A stretch of DNA of 22,656 nt from assembly GCA_011620465.1 (NCBI GenBank), contig WOZC01000076.1, forward strand, positions 1 to 22,656, in the 5' to 3' direction. Source of the stretch: Anaerolineaceae bacterium. GTDB lineage: Bacteria; Chloroflexota; Anaerolineae; Anaerolineales; Anaerolineaceae. Below the pieces are notes generated by a model, which ran no database searches, was not told where the DNA came from, and saw nothing but the letters and a program-made list of their open reading frames with translations. Of this stretch, positions 13,826-21,544 are shown one piece after another (positions within the stretch are counted from its first letter, which is position 1; each line of letters starts with the position of its first letter). The translations under genes and the position numbers were made by a program.

Positions 13826-16306
13826 ATGGACTTAGAAACCTATAACAAGAAACGAGATTTCCAAAAGACAGCTGAGCCAGCAGGTGAAATCGGGCAATCG
13901 GGTGAAGAACTGCAATTTGTGATTCAGAAACATGCTGCCAGGCGTTTGCACTACGATTTCAGGTTGGAATGGAAGGGGGTCTTGCTCTCTTGGGCAGTGC
14001 CAAAGGGTCCTTCTATGGACCCACACGATAAACGACTGGCAGTGCATGTGGAAGATCACCCCCTGGACTATGGTGAATTTGAAGGTGTCATCCCCAAGGG
14101 CGAGTATGGCGCAGGAACAGTCCAGCTTTTTGACGAAGGCACCTGGACGCCGCTGAAGGACGTGGATAAGGCTCTGGCAGAAGGGGAATTGAAGTTTGAA
14201 CTTGACGGAAAGCGCTTTCAAGGAAGATTTGTCCTCGTAAGAATCCGTTCAGACAATGACGAGGACGATAATTGGCTGCTCATCAAAGAAAAAGATGATC
14301 ACGCACGTGAAGAGAGTGGGATCAGCGGTCTGGAAACCAGCATCAGCTCTGGTCGGACAATGGAAGAAATCACCAAGGAAGGCATGAAAAAAGAGCCTGG
14401 TACGAGAGATAGCAGAACCGAAACTGGAAAAGCAGATTTGCTGAAAGCATTGCCTTTTACTTCCGCGAAGCCTATGCTTGCCAGACTGGTATCTAAACCG
14501 CCTTCGGGCGCAGGTTGGCGCCACGAGATCAAATATGATGGCTATCGCCTTCTGGTTTTCTTGGAAGGTTCCCAGGTGCGAATGATTACCCGGGGTGGAC
14601 ATGATTGGACCGACCGTTTTGCTGACCTGGCGGCAGATTTTGATAGGTGGGAACGTACCGCCAATTTGGTATTGGATGGCGAGGTGGTATTTTTTGAACC
14701 TTCCGGACGGTCTGATTTTCAGAGTCTGCAGTCTTCTTTGAAATCGGCAGATAAAAAACCCTTGACCTTTGTTGCCTTCGATGTGCTGGCAGTCGGAAAC
14801 CAGGATGTGCGTAATTTATCCCTCGAACAGAGGCAGGCTTTGTTAGAGGAGCTATTGCAGAATGCCCCAAAATCAATCATACGCAGCCCGTATACCGAAG
14901 GGGATCACCTAAGGTTGTTTGACCAATTGTGTCTCAAAGGATTGGAGGGGCTGGTTTCGAAACGGTTGGGCTCGCGTTACAGCGGTGAGCGTAGCGACGA
15001 TTGGGTGAAGAGTAAATGCGTTCTGCGACAAGAATTTGTTGTCGCTGGTTACACACGTTCAGAGAAGAAACGCACCGGCTTGAGTTCGCTAATATTGGCA
15101 ATCAACGATGGAGGCAATTTGAAATATGCTGGTAGAACTGGAACGGGTTTTACAGAGGCGGACTCTAAGCAGTTGGTGAAACAATTTCAACCCTATCTAC
15201 AAGAAAACGCCAGTGTCGACATCCCAGAACAATATCGGCAACCAGAGCAGATCTTTTGGATGAAACCTGAACTGGTTGTTGAAGTTAAATTTGCTGAGTG
15301 GACAGATGATGAAATCGTACGCCAAGCAGTCTTTATGGGATTGCGTGAAGATAAAAAACCATTGGAGGTGGAGATGGAAAAAGAAACGTCTGGAAAGGCA
15401 CCTGTAAGTAAGAAAAAGGTAGGCAATAAAAAACAAGCGAAAGACCGCGATCAAGTCACCATCAAGGGGGTACGCATTTCAACTCCAGATAAAGTTTATG
15501 ACCCTGACAATAATCTGACAAAAGGGCAGGTTGCCGAATACTATCAGGATATCTCAGAGTGGATGCTACCGCATCTCAAGGACAGATTGGTCTCAATGGT
15601 ACGTGCACCGGAAGGGATTGCAGGCGAAACATTTTTTTCCAGGCATGCAGGCGGACAAATAGCCCATGTAAAGGATGTTCCGGTTCGGGAAAAATCTGGT
15701 GAAGAGGACCTTTACATGGCAATTACAGATTTCAAAGGTCTGATGTCTGCTGTTCAAATGAGCACGATCGAGTTCCACACCTGGGGCTCACGTTTGCCTG
15801 AAATAGAACTGCCTGATCAGCTTGTATTTGACCTGGACCCTGATGTGGGCATGGATCTGACCCAGGTTCGTCAGGGAGTTCGTGATTTGTTTGGGTTGCT
15901 AAACCAGCTCCAATTGAAATCTTTTGTCAAAACATCCGGTGGAAAAGGTTACCATGTCATGGTCCCTATGCAACCTCAGGCGGAATGGGGAGTGGCAAAA
16001 CAGTTTGCGCAAAACCTGGCAAAAGAGATGGCAAAGCGCTGGCCAAAACTATATACCGCTTCAATGAGCAAGCAGAAACGTAAGGGGAAAATCTTTATCG
16101 ACTGGATTCGCAATGGCAGGGCTGCCACGAGCGTATGTGCATTTTCACTTCGTTCCAGATCGGGGCTGCCGATCTCCTGGCCGATTTCATGGGAACAGCT
16201 GGACCAGATTGCCCCCAACCAGGTGACGATTCAAAACTATCATGATTACCTCAACGAAGACCCCTGGGAAGATTTTTTTAACGTTACTCAGAGTTTGAAA
16301 GCTTGA
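13826..16306 (+). CDS. ligD: Multifunctional end-joining DNA ligase LigD (phosphoesterase-ligase-polymerase)
   Basis: Seals DNA ends held by Ku after trimming and filling them. Three domains lie in the Pseudomonas order. The 3'-phosphoesterase (about 1-165) has His36, His42, Asp44, Arg46, His78 and Tyr82 at the spacing known for the Pseudomonas enzyme. The ATP-dependent ligase (about 210-520) has the nucleotidyl lysine Lys236 in KYDGYR. A Lys-rich linker near 525-540 leads to the primase-like polymerase (about 545-826), with the DLDPD metal motif at 669-673 and the SGGKGYH segment. Total 826 residues, typical. ATG at 13826 gives the normal MDLETYNKKRDF start; a TTG 36 bases upstream is the -35 box. 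Its last 19 bases overlap the convergent nucleosidase-like gene. All three active sites look intact. Confidence 0.96.
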   Translation: MDLETYNKKRDFQKTAEPAGEIGQSGEELQFVIQKHAARRLHYDFRLEWKGVLLSWAVPKGPSMDPHDKRLAVHVEDHPLDYGEFEGVIPKGEYGAGTVQLFDEGTWTPLKDVDKALAEGELKFELDGKRFQGRFVLVRIRSDNDEDDNWLLIKEKDDHAREESGISGLETSISSGRTMEEITKEGMKKEPGTRDSRTETGKADLLKALPFTSAKPMLARLVSKPPSGAGWRHEIKYDGYRLLVFLEGSQVRMITRGGHDWTDRFADLAADFDRWERTANLVLDGEVVFFEPSGRSDFQSLQSSLKSADKKPLTFVAFDVLAVGNQDVRNLSLEQRQALLEELLQNAPKSIIRSPYTEGDHLRLFDQLCLKGLEGLVSKRLGSRYSGERSDDWVKSKCVLRQEFVVAGYTRSEKKRTGLSSLILAINDGGNLKYAGRTGTGFTEADSKQLVKQFQPYLQENASVDIPEQYRQPEQIFWMKPELVVEVKFAEWTDDEIVRQAVFMGLREDKKPLEVEMEKETSGKAPVSKKKVGNKKQAKDRDQVTIKGVRISTPDKVYDPDNNLTKGQVAEYYQDISEWMLPHLKDRLVSMVRAPEGIAGETFFSRHAGGQIAHVKDVPVREKSGEEDLYMAITDFKGLMSAVQMSTIEFHTWGSRLPEIELPDQLVFDLDPDVGMDLTQVRQGVRDLFGLLNQLQLKSFVKTSGGKGYHVMVPMQPQAEWGVAKQFAQNLAKEMAKRWPKLYTASMSKQKRKGKIFIDWIRNGRAATSVCAFSLRSRSGLPISWPISWEQLDQIAPNQVTIQNYHDYLNEDPWEDFFNVTQSLKA

Positions 16307-16995
16307 TGTTTGTCAAGGTAGAACGGTAGGTCGTACAGCAATTTTTGCATGATCAGCTCAACCCGGGAGCGCCACAGGTTGTGACTATTGTCGGTTTCTG
16401 ATACTGTAGGCGTGATGATGTCGCTGACCCCACGCAAGATCAGACCTTTTATTTTGTTTGCGTTCAAAACCCAGGCGATCGAGGCTGACTCCCAGTCTGC
16501 GGCTGGTACCGCGAAATCTTCAATCAATACATGGAAGTTATGGAAATCAATATCCTGGTCGGCCGAAGCCAGGGGAGCCCGGCGAGTATTCTCAGGCAAA
16601 TCAATGCCGATCCAATCTGTATCCAGTTCTGCGCGATAGAAGTCGATCGCATGCTGACTGTCCCCCATGCGTTCGTAGATATCGTACATGACCGTATTGG
16701 TGACCAGCAAGGTCTCACCCAGAGTTGCGAAACCCTCAAGCCCACCACAGGTACCCAGGTTGATCACTAATTCTGGATGCCAGCGGTCGATGACGTACTG
16801 GGTGGCTGCGGCACTGCGGGTTTTTCCCCAGCCTGAATGAAAAAATACAACTTTATGGGTTCCGACTGAGCTTACGAACCAATCTCCAAGCGGTGATGAA
16901 TCATTTTGAGCAGGGTGAATGGTATCAACAACGATCTGCCATTCAGAATCAGCAGATACAAGAACGGTAAAGACAGGTGAGGAGGGGCTATCCAC
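16288..16995 (-). CDS. Nucleosidase/phosphorylase-like protein (MTA/SAH nucleosidase superfamily)
   Basis: A 235-residue member of the PNP_UDP_1 superfamily, which splits the glycosidic bond of purine nucleosides or of methylthioadenosine and S-adenosylhomocysteine. Superfamily landmarks are present: an acidic residue in the first loop (SADSEW, Glu18), SGWGKT at 54-59, INLGTCGG at 78-85, a DWESASIA segment with Glu169 where MTA/SAH nucleosidases have MEGAAIA, and RGVSDII with Asp192 at the catalytic-acid position. The Met before the Glu is replaced by Trp, so the substrate may differ from MTA/SAH. GTG at 16995 overlaps the sagB-like stop by one base (TAGTG), indicating coupled translation; no ribosome site is visible. 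Its 3' end overlaps ligD by 19 bases. The superfamily is firm, the substrate is not. Confidence 0.83.
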   Translation of the reverse strand: MDSPSSPVFTVLVSADSEWQIVVDTIHPAQNDSSPLGDWFVSSVGTHKVVFFHSGWGKTRSAAATQYVIDRWHPELVINLGTCGGLEGFATLGETLLVTNTVMYDIYERMGDSQHAIDFYRAELDTDWIGIDLPENTRRAPLASADQDIDFHNFHVLIEDFAVPAADWESASIAWVLNANKIKGLILRGVSDIITPTVSETDNSHNLWRSRVELIMQKLLYDLPFYLDKHQAFKL

Positions 16996-17756
16996 TAAGC
17001 TTGCTGTAACTTTTTGCCTGCAGAAGCGCCGTAAACCAAAAAGCGTTCGATCTCATCGAGTCCAAGAAGCTCATTTGCCAGGTGGTCATCAAAATGTCCT
17101 ATGGCACAGACGCCATAATCTATCGATTCAGCGCATAAGTATAAATTCTGACAGACGTGCCCGGCATCCAGAAGAATGTAACGGTAAGCCCGCGTACTGT
17201 AGCGCCAGCTGGTCCGGTAGACATTGGCAACCCAGAAAAATGTGACCGCGGAAGAAATAACCTGTTTTTGCTTGAAGACACTATCGTAAGCTTTTTGGAT
17301 GGCTGCAGAGCTCGAATCGAACACCTCAAGCGCATGTTTCTGGGAAATATAGCGATACAAACCTGGGGTCAAACCGGTAACTCGCTGGATTAACAGGAAG
17401 GTCTCAAAAGGATGGCGGGAGCCGGCAGAAGGGACAAAACGATTGGTCAGCTTACGTTTTTCATCAAATTCCCGCACTCCTTGGGTAAATTTGAGCAGGT
17501 AAGATAACTCCATTATTGACATTTCGACGGTGTCATCATAACGCCGCAGAGACCGGCGTTTTGCCAGGACATTAAGCAGGTCCCTGTCCTGTGGAATAAA
17601 ACCAGAACTGTCCGGTAAGGCGATTAAATCGGATTCGCTTACTACTTTGTCCAGGTATTGCGGGTAGGGCATATTTTGTTTTTCTGCTGAAAGAGGCAGA
17701 TTATCGCTGCTGGTGGTCAAGTGCATTTGGGTAATCAGATCTTCAGCGTTGTCCAT
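16995..17756 (-). CDS. SagB-type nitroreductase-fold dehydrogenase
   Basis: A 253-residue FMN-dependent oxidoreductase of the nitroreductase fold, SagB/ThcOx branch. Members oxidise azolines to azoles in thiazole/oxazole peptides, but many genomic copies have no known substrate. Seen here: the flavin-phosphate motif KRRSLRRYDD at 66-75, FVPSAGSRHPFE at 107-118, GLYRYI at 132-137, a LLDAGHVCQNLYL helix at 195-207, and a VYGASAGK ending. No cyclodehydratase (SagC/D) or precursor peptide gene is nearby, so azole formation is not supported by context. ATG at 17756 is preceded by AGGG five bases away, overlapping the stop of the 35-codon ORF. It is third of four genes in the uvrC operon. Confidence 0.85.
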   Translation of the reverse strand: MDNAEDLITQMHLTTSSDNLPLSAEKQNMPYPQYLDKVVSESDLIALPDSSGFIPQDRDLLNVLAKRRSLRRYDDTVEMSIMELSYLLKFTQGVREFDEKRKLTNRFVPSAGSRHPFETFLLIQRVTGLTPGLYRYISQKHALEVFDSSSAAIQKAYDSVFKQKQVISSAVTFFWVANVYRTSWRYSTRAYRYILLDAGHVCQNLYLCAESIDYGVCAIGHFDDHLANELLGLDEIERFLVYGASAGKKLQQA

Positions 17757-17763
17757 TGTTGCC

Positions 17764-17871
17764 CTAAAATCTGAGCATGGAAAGCAACATTGCCAGGACG
17801 ATGATGATTGCCAGGGCAGCCATAATGATTTTATAAATGCTTTGTGATGAATTCTTCGTGTTTTTTGCCAT
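17764..17871 (-). CDS. Small single-pass membrane protein, 35 residues, between uvrC and the SagB gene
   Basis: ATG at 17871 opens a 35-codon frame ending with TAG at 17764. It begins MAKNTKNSSQSIYKI, a polar, basic N-terminus, and continues into about 20 hydrophobic residues (Ile, Ala, Leu, Val, Met) before ending LRF. That pattern predicts one transmembrane helix with a short basic cytoplasmic side. A GGAG ribosome site (17880-17877) sits five bases before the ATG and straddles the uvrC stop; the ORF starts two bases after that stop. Its own stop overlaps the ribosome site of the SagB-like gene. This fit on both sides argues that it is translated. I do not recognise the family. It could assist the neighbouring membrane or redox function, or simply couple translation along the operon. 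Confidence 0.7.
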   Translation of the reverse strand: MAKNTKNSSQSIYKIIMAALAIIIVLAMLLSMLRF

Positions 17872-17873
17872 AC

Positions 17874-19736
17874 TTACTCCAATTCAGCTTTGATTGCATT
17901 GGCTTTTTCAATCGAAATGCCTTTTATTTTCGCGATTTCCTCTGGATCAGCTTCAAGGATACCTTGGATTGAACCAAACCTTGAAATCAGCTCTTTTCTG
18001 CGGGCAGGACCAATTCCAGGGATGCTGTCCAGCCTGGAAGTCAACCCGATTTTACCACGCTTATTCCGGTGAGCAGTGATCGCGAAACGATGGGCTTCAT
18101 CGCGGATGCGCTGAACCAGGTAGTAACCTTGCGAGTGATCATCCAGGCGTATTGATTCATCAAAATTCGGTCTGAATAGTTCTTCTTCCTGTTTTGCCAA
18201 CCCTACGATTTCAAATTGCCCGGTCAAACCATTTTCCTCCAAAATCTCAATTGCCTGGCGCAGCTGACCTTTTCCACCATCGACGATCAGGAGATCAGGA
18301 AGAATGCTGAAGGCAAGGTCTGGTTTATAACCTGGGGAATCTTTGGCTTCCTTTTCTGAGAAATAATTCGAGAATCGACGCTTCAACACTTCACGCATCG
18401 AGGCAAAGTCATCTGGACCTGTCACAGTGCGGATGTTGAACCGTCGGTACAGCTTTTTATTTGGGATACCCTGTTCAAACACGACCATGCTGCCAACACT
18501 GGCAGAGCCCTGGGTGTTTGAGATATCGTAACATTCAATACGATTGGGTGGTTCGGACATACCAAGGGCTTCCTGGATTTCCCCAAGTGCATCACGCTGC
18601 CTGTCTTTGTCGGCTTTCCAGCGAATTTCAAGCGCTCGCAAGGTTTCAGCCGCGTTTTCTGCAGCCATTTTTACGAGCTCTTTGGATTGACCCCGTTTTG
18701 GGACTGTGATCTGGACCTTTTCGCCCCCACGCTTTGTATTGAGCCATTCGTTGATGATCATGGCTTCTTCTACTTCCTGGGGCAGCATCACTTTATTGGG
18801 AATGTAAGCTGCCTGGGAGTAAAACTGCTTGATGAATTCTTCCAGGATGGCAGCGTTATCTTCTTCTTCCGTTCCCTCAAGGATGAAATATTCCCGACCG
18901 ATCAATTTACCGGAACGGATGAAGAAAATCTGAACACAAGCTTCGCCATTACTGCGAGCCATGGCGATCACGTCTGAATCCTTTCGCTCGTTGGAAATGA
19001 TCTTTTGCCGTTCTACTACTCTTTCAACTGCCTGGATCTGGTCGCGAACGACAGCAGCTTTCTCGTAATTCAATTGGTTTGAAGCCTTTTCCATTTCATT
19101 TTGGAGACGTTTTAGGACCGGATCGGTTTTTCCTTCAAGGAACTTTGCCAGATCCTCGATCATTTGACGATAGTCTGCTTTGCTGATTGCGCCAATGCAG
19201 GGACCTGAACACAAATGGATGTCAAAATAGAGACAGGGACGGGGGTCTTTACCGGTAATTTCACGCGCGCAGGTTAAATACGGAAAAATCTTGCGCAGAA
19301 TATCCAGAGTTTGATGGACTGCCCAAACTGATGTGTAGGGTCCATAATAGCGGGAGCCATCCTGGATCATGTTCCGAGTCACAGAAACCTTGGGGAATTC
19401 ATCCTGCCAGTGGATCTTGATATAGGGATAGCGTTTGTCGTCCTTGAGGCGCACATTGTAGAATGGGCGGTGCTCCTTGATCAGGTTCATCTCCAGAATC
19501 AGCGCTTCCAGTTCAGAGGCGACTACGATCCACTCGATATCCCGAATGTTGTCGACCATCCTGCGGGTTTTGTAGCTGTGGTCGCTGGATTTCTGGAAAT
19601 ACGATTTCACCCTGTTTTTCAGGTTGATGGCTTTACCAACATAAATGATCTTGCCGTTTTCGTCCTTCATCAAATAGCAGCCAGGAGACTCCGGCAAGGA
19701 ACTTAAAATTGAGTCTAACTTTTCTGACCAAGTCAT
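17874..19736 (-). CDS. uvrC: Excinuclease ABC subunit C
   Basis: Makes both incisions around a DNA lesion in nucleotide excision repair after UvrA/UvrB loading. Domains in order over 620 residues: GIY-YIG nuclease (about 13-95, with GCYLMKD and IYVGKA), an iron-sulfur cysteine set Cys156, 168, 176 and 180 at the same spacing as in E. coli UvrC, a UvrB-binding UVR motif near 205-240, an RNase H-like nuclease (ECYDISNTQG, LLIVDGGKGQ, RDEAHRFAI), and two helix-hairpin-helix motifs at the C-terminus (IPGIGPARR and IKGISIEKA). ATG at 19736 has no ribosome site, but a TAAAAT lies six bases before it. It heads a four-gene minus-strand operon and is divergent from mutL, 71 bases apart. Confidence 0.98.
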   Translation of the reverse strand: MTWSEKLDSILSSLPESPGCYLMKDENGKIIYVGKAINLKNRVKSYFQKSSDHSYKTRRMVDNIRDIEWIVVASELEALILEMNLIKEHRPFYNVRLKDDKRYPYIKIHWQDEFPKVSVTRNMIQDGSRYYGPYTSVWAVHQTLDILRKIFPYLTCAREITGKDPRPCLYFDIHLCSGPCIGAISKADYRQMIEDLAKFLEGKTDPVLKRLQNEMEKASNQLNYEKAAVVRDQIQAVERVVERQKIISNERKDSDVIAMARSNGEACVQIFFIRSGKLIGREYFILEGTEEEDNAAILEEFIKQFYSQAAYIPNKVMLPQEVEEAMIINEWLNTKRGGEKVQITVPKRGQSKELVKMAAENAAETLRALEIRWKADKDRQRDALGEIQEALGMSEPPNRIECYDISNTQGSASVGSMVVFEQGIPNKKLYRRFNIRTVTGPDDFASMREVLKRRFSNYFSEKEAKDSPGYKPDLAFSILPDLLIVDGGKGQLRQAIEILEENGLTGQFEIVGLAKQEEELFRPNFDESIRLDDHSQGYYLVQRIRDEAHRFAITAHRNKRGKIGLTSRLDSIPGIGPARRKELISRFGSIQGILEADPEEIAKIKGISIEKANAIKAELE

Positions 19737-19742
19737 GGTTTC

Positions 19743-19748
19743 ATTTTA
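19743..19748 (-). promoter_or_regulatory. -10-like hexamer six bases before the uvrC start
   Basis: On the minus strand TAAAAT is followed by GAAACC and ATG. The geometry predicts a leaderless uvrC message. The only -35 candidate is TTGATG, 20 bases upstream, which is too far for comfort. No Shine-Dalgarno is present. Confidence 0.4.
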
Positions 19749-19783
19749 ACCGATTGAAGTAAGATTTACATCAATGGTTTGGG

Positions 19784-19789
19784 TATAAT
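19784..19789 (+). promoter_or_regulatory. -10 box of mutL
   Basis: Consensus TATAAT, preceded by TTGGG. A predicted start near 19796 leaves a leader of about 12 bases that still contains AGGGA (19796-19800), seven bases before ATG at 19808. TTTACA upstream is only 13 bases away, too close for a standard -35. Confidence 0.45.
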
Positions 19790-19807
19790 TTGAACAGGGA
19801 AATCACA

Positions 19808-21544
19808 ATGACGATCAAAAAACTTACCGATACCGTTGCTTCTCAAATCGCCGCTGGTGAAGTGGTCGATCGTCCTGTCTCGGTGGTCAAAGAATTGATC
19901 GAAAACGCAATTGATGCTGGAGCCAGCGAGATCCAGGTTGAGGTACGGAAGGCTGGCAGGGAATTCATTAGAGTCAGCGATAATGGAGAAGGAATTCCTC
20001 ATGAGGAGTTGGCGCTGGCAGTCAGCCGGCATGCAACCAGCAAACTGAGCAAGACGGAAGATTTGTTTGATATCAAGACCCTCGGTTTTCGCGGTGAAGC
20101 GCTGGCATCTATTGGATCGGTCTCCCATTTGACGCTGATTTCGAGACCCGCCAATGCGGATGTGGCAGCAAAGCTGACGGTCGATGGCGGTACCAATTCA
20201 CCATTACAAAAAGTAGCAGCTCCGATCGGCACTGAAATTACGGTGGAAGACCTATTTTACAATGTGCCTGCCCGCCTCAAATTTTTACGTAAGGATATCA
20301 CCGAAGCCAAACATATCAGCGGGTTGGTGACCCGTTATGCCATGGCTTATCCCCACATTCGCTGGACATTGAGCCAGGATGGCAGCCCCGAATTCCAGTC
20401 AACAGGGAATGGCAATCGGTTGGAGATTTTGCAGGCTTTGTTTGGCACTCATGAGTCAAAATCCCTGATGCCGCTTAATTTTGGTGAGAAAGACTTTGCA
20501 ATCAATGGGTTTATCAGTGACCTCTCTCTGACGCGGTCGAACCGGAAAGATATTACCCTGTTTGTCAATGGTCGCTGGGTGCAAGACTCAACATTAACCG
20601 CAGCGGTCATCAAAGCCTATAACACGATGCTCATGGTTGGACGTTACCCGGTGGTTGTAATGTTCCTGGAGATACCGACAAACCTGGTGGATGTCAATGT
20701 TCACCCCACCAAAGCGGAAGTGCGCTTTCGGGATCAGGACCATGTTTTCAGCGGTGTGCAGCGCGCAATCAGGCGGGGATTGTTAGCCTACACTCCGATC
20801 CCAGATCTGAACAGTTTGAACTTATGGGGCAGGCAAGCACTGGATCCAATTCCAACCAATTTCGATGAAGAATGGCAGGCACAGCCGGTTGAGCCGGTTC
20901 AAACACCAACTGGCGCTGATGTTGTTTCAGTTCAACAAGAACCTTTACCAGGCACACATTTGCCATTATTACGGTTGGTGGGGCAGGTTGCGTCGACCTA
21001 CCTTGTGGCTGAAGGACCGGACGGACTGTACCTGATCGATCAACATGCCGCCCACGAGCGTGTTTTATTCGATCAGATGATGGCGCAGTATCGCGCGTCC
21101 ATGATCCCATCTCAAAAGTTTATTGATGCAGTATCTGTCGAACTCAGCCCTGAAAAAGCGGGAATCCTGGAAGCCAACCTGGAGACCATGGCTTCGCTTG
21201 GTTTTGAGATCGAGCCGTTTGGTCCAAATACTTTTTTGATCCGCTCGATACCAATGATTGTAGACCGGGGAGACCCGAAAGATGCGATTTTAGCTGTTGT
21301 GGACGCTTTTGAAGAAGACGAAACTCCCCTGGAGAATGAAGCCCAGGCAAGAGTTGCTGCCAGAGTCTGCAAGGGGATGGCAGTCAAAGGCGGGCAGAGC
21401 TTAACGGAAGCAGAGCAGCGCAACTTGCTGCTCAACCTGGAAGCCAGCCAGTCGCCCCGCACCTGCCCACATGGACGTCCTACGATGATCCACCTGAGCG
21501 CGAATCTGCTCGAAAAGCAATTTGGAAGGCGGGGAGCACGCTGA
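19808..21544 (+). CDS. mutL: DNA mismatch repair protein MutL, endonuclease type
   Basis: Links MutS mismatch recognition to strand removal. The N-terminal GHKL ATPase is clear: ASQIAAGEVVDRPVSVVKEL, NAIDAGA, DNGEGI, HATSKL and GFRGEALASI. The C-terminal domain has the endonuclease motif DQHAAHERVLFD from Asp411, with Asp in place of the final Glu of the usual DQHAx2Ex4E, plus VCKGMAVKGG and CPHGRP (Cys553). This is the nicking MutL found in bacteria without MutH. It has 578 residues from ATG 19808, chosen over an in-frame TTG at 19790 because AGGGA precedes it by seven bases and the N-terminus matches the family. Its TGA shares one base with the next ATG. Divergent from uvrC. Confidence 0.97.
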   Translation: MTIKKLTDTVASQIAAGEVVDRPVSVVKELIENAIDAGASEIQVEVRKAGREFIRVSDNGEGIPHEELALAVSRHATSKLSKTEDLFDIKTLGFRGEALASIGSVSHLTLISRPANADVAAKLTVDGGTNSPLQKVAAPIGTEITVEDLFYNVPARLKFLRKDITEAKHISGLVTRYAMAYPHIRWTLSQDGSPEFQSTGNGNRLEILQALFGTHESKSLMPLNFGEKDFAINGFISDLSLTRSNRKDITLFVNGRWVQDSTLTAAVIKAYNTMLMVGRYPVVVMFLEIPTNLVDVNVHPTKAEVRFRDQDHVFSGVQRAIRRGLLAYTPIPDLNSLNLWGRQALDPIPTNFDEEWQAQPVEPVQTPTGADVVSVQQEPLPGTHLPLLRLVGQVASTYLVAEGPDGLYLIDQHAAHERVLFDQMMAQYRASMIPSQKFIDAVSVELSPEKAGILEANLETMASLGFEIEPFGPNTFLIRSIPMIVDRGDPKDAILAVVDAFEEDETPLENEAQARVAARVCKGMAVKGGQSLTEAEQRNLLLNLEASQSPRTCPHGRPTMIHLSANLLEKQFGRRGAR

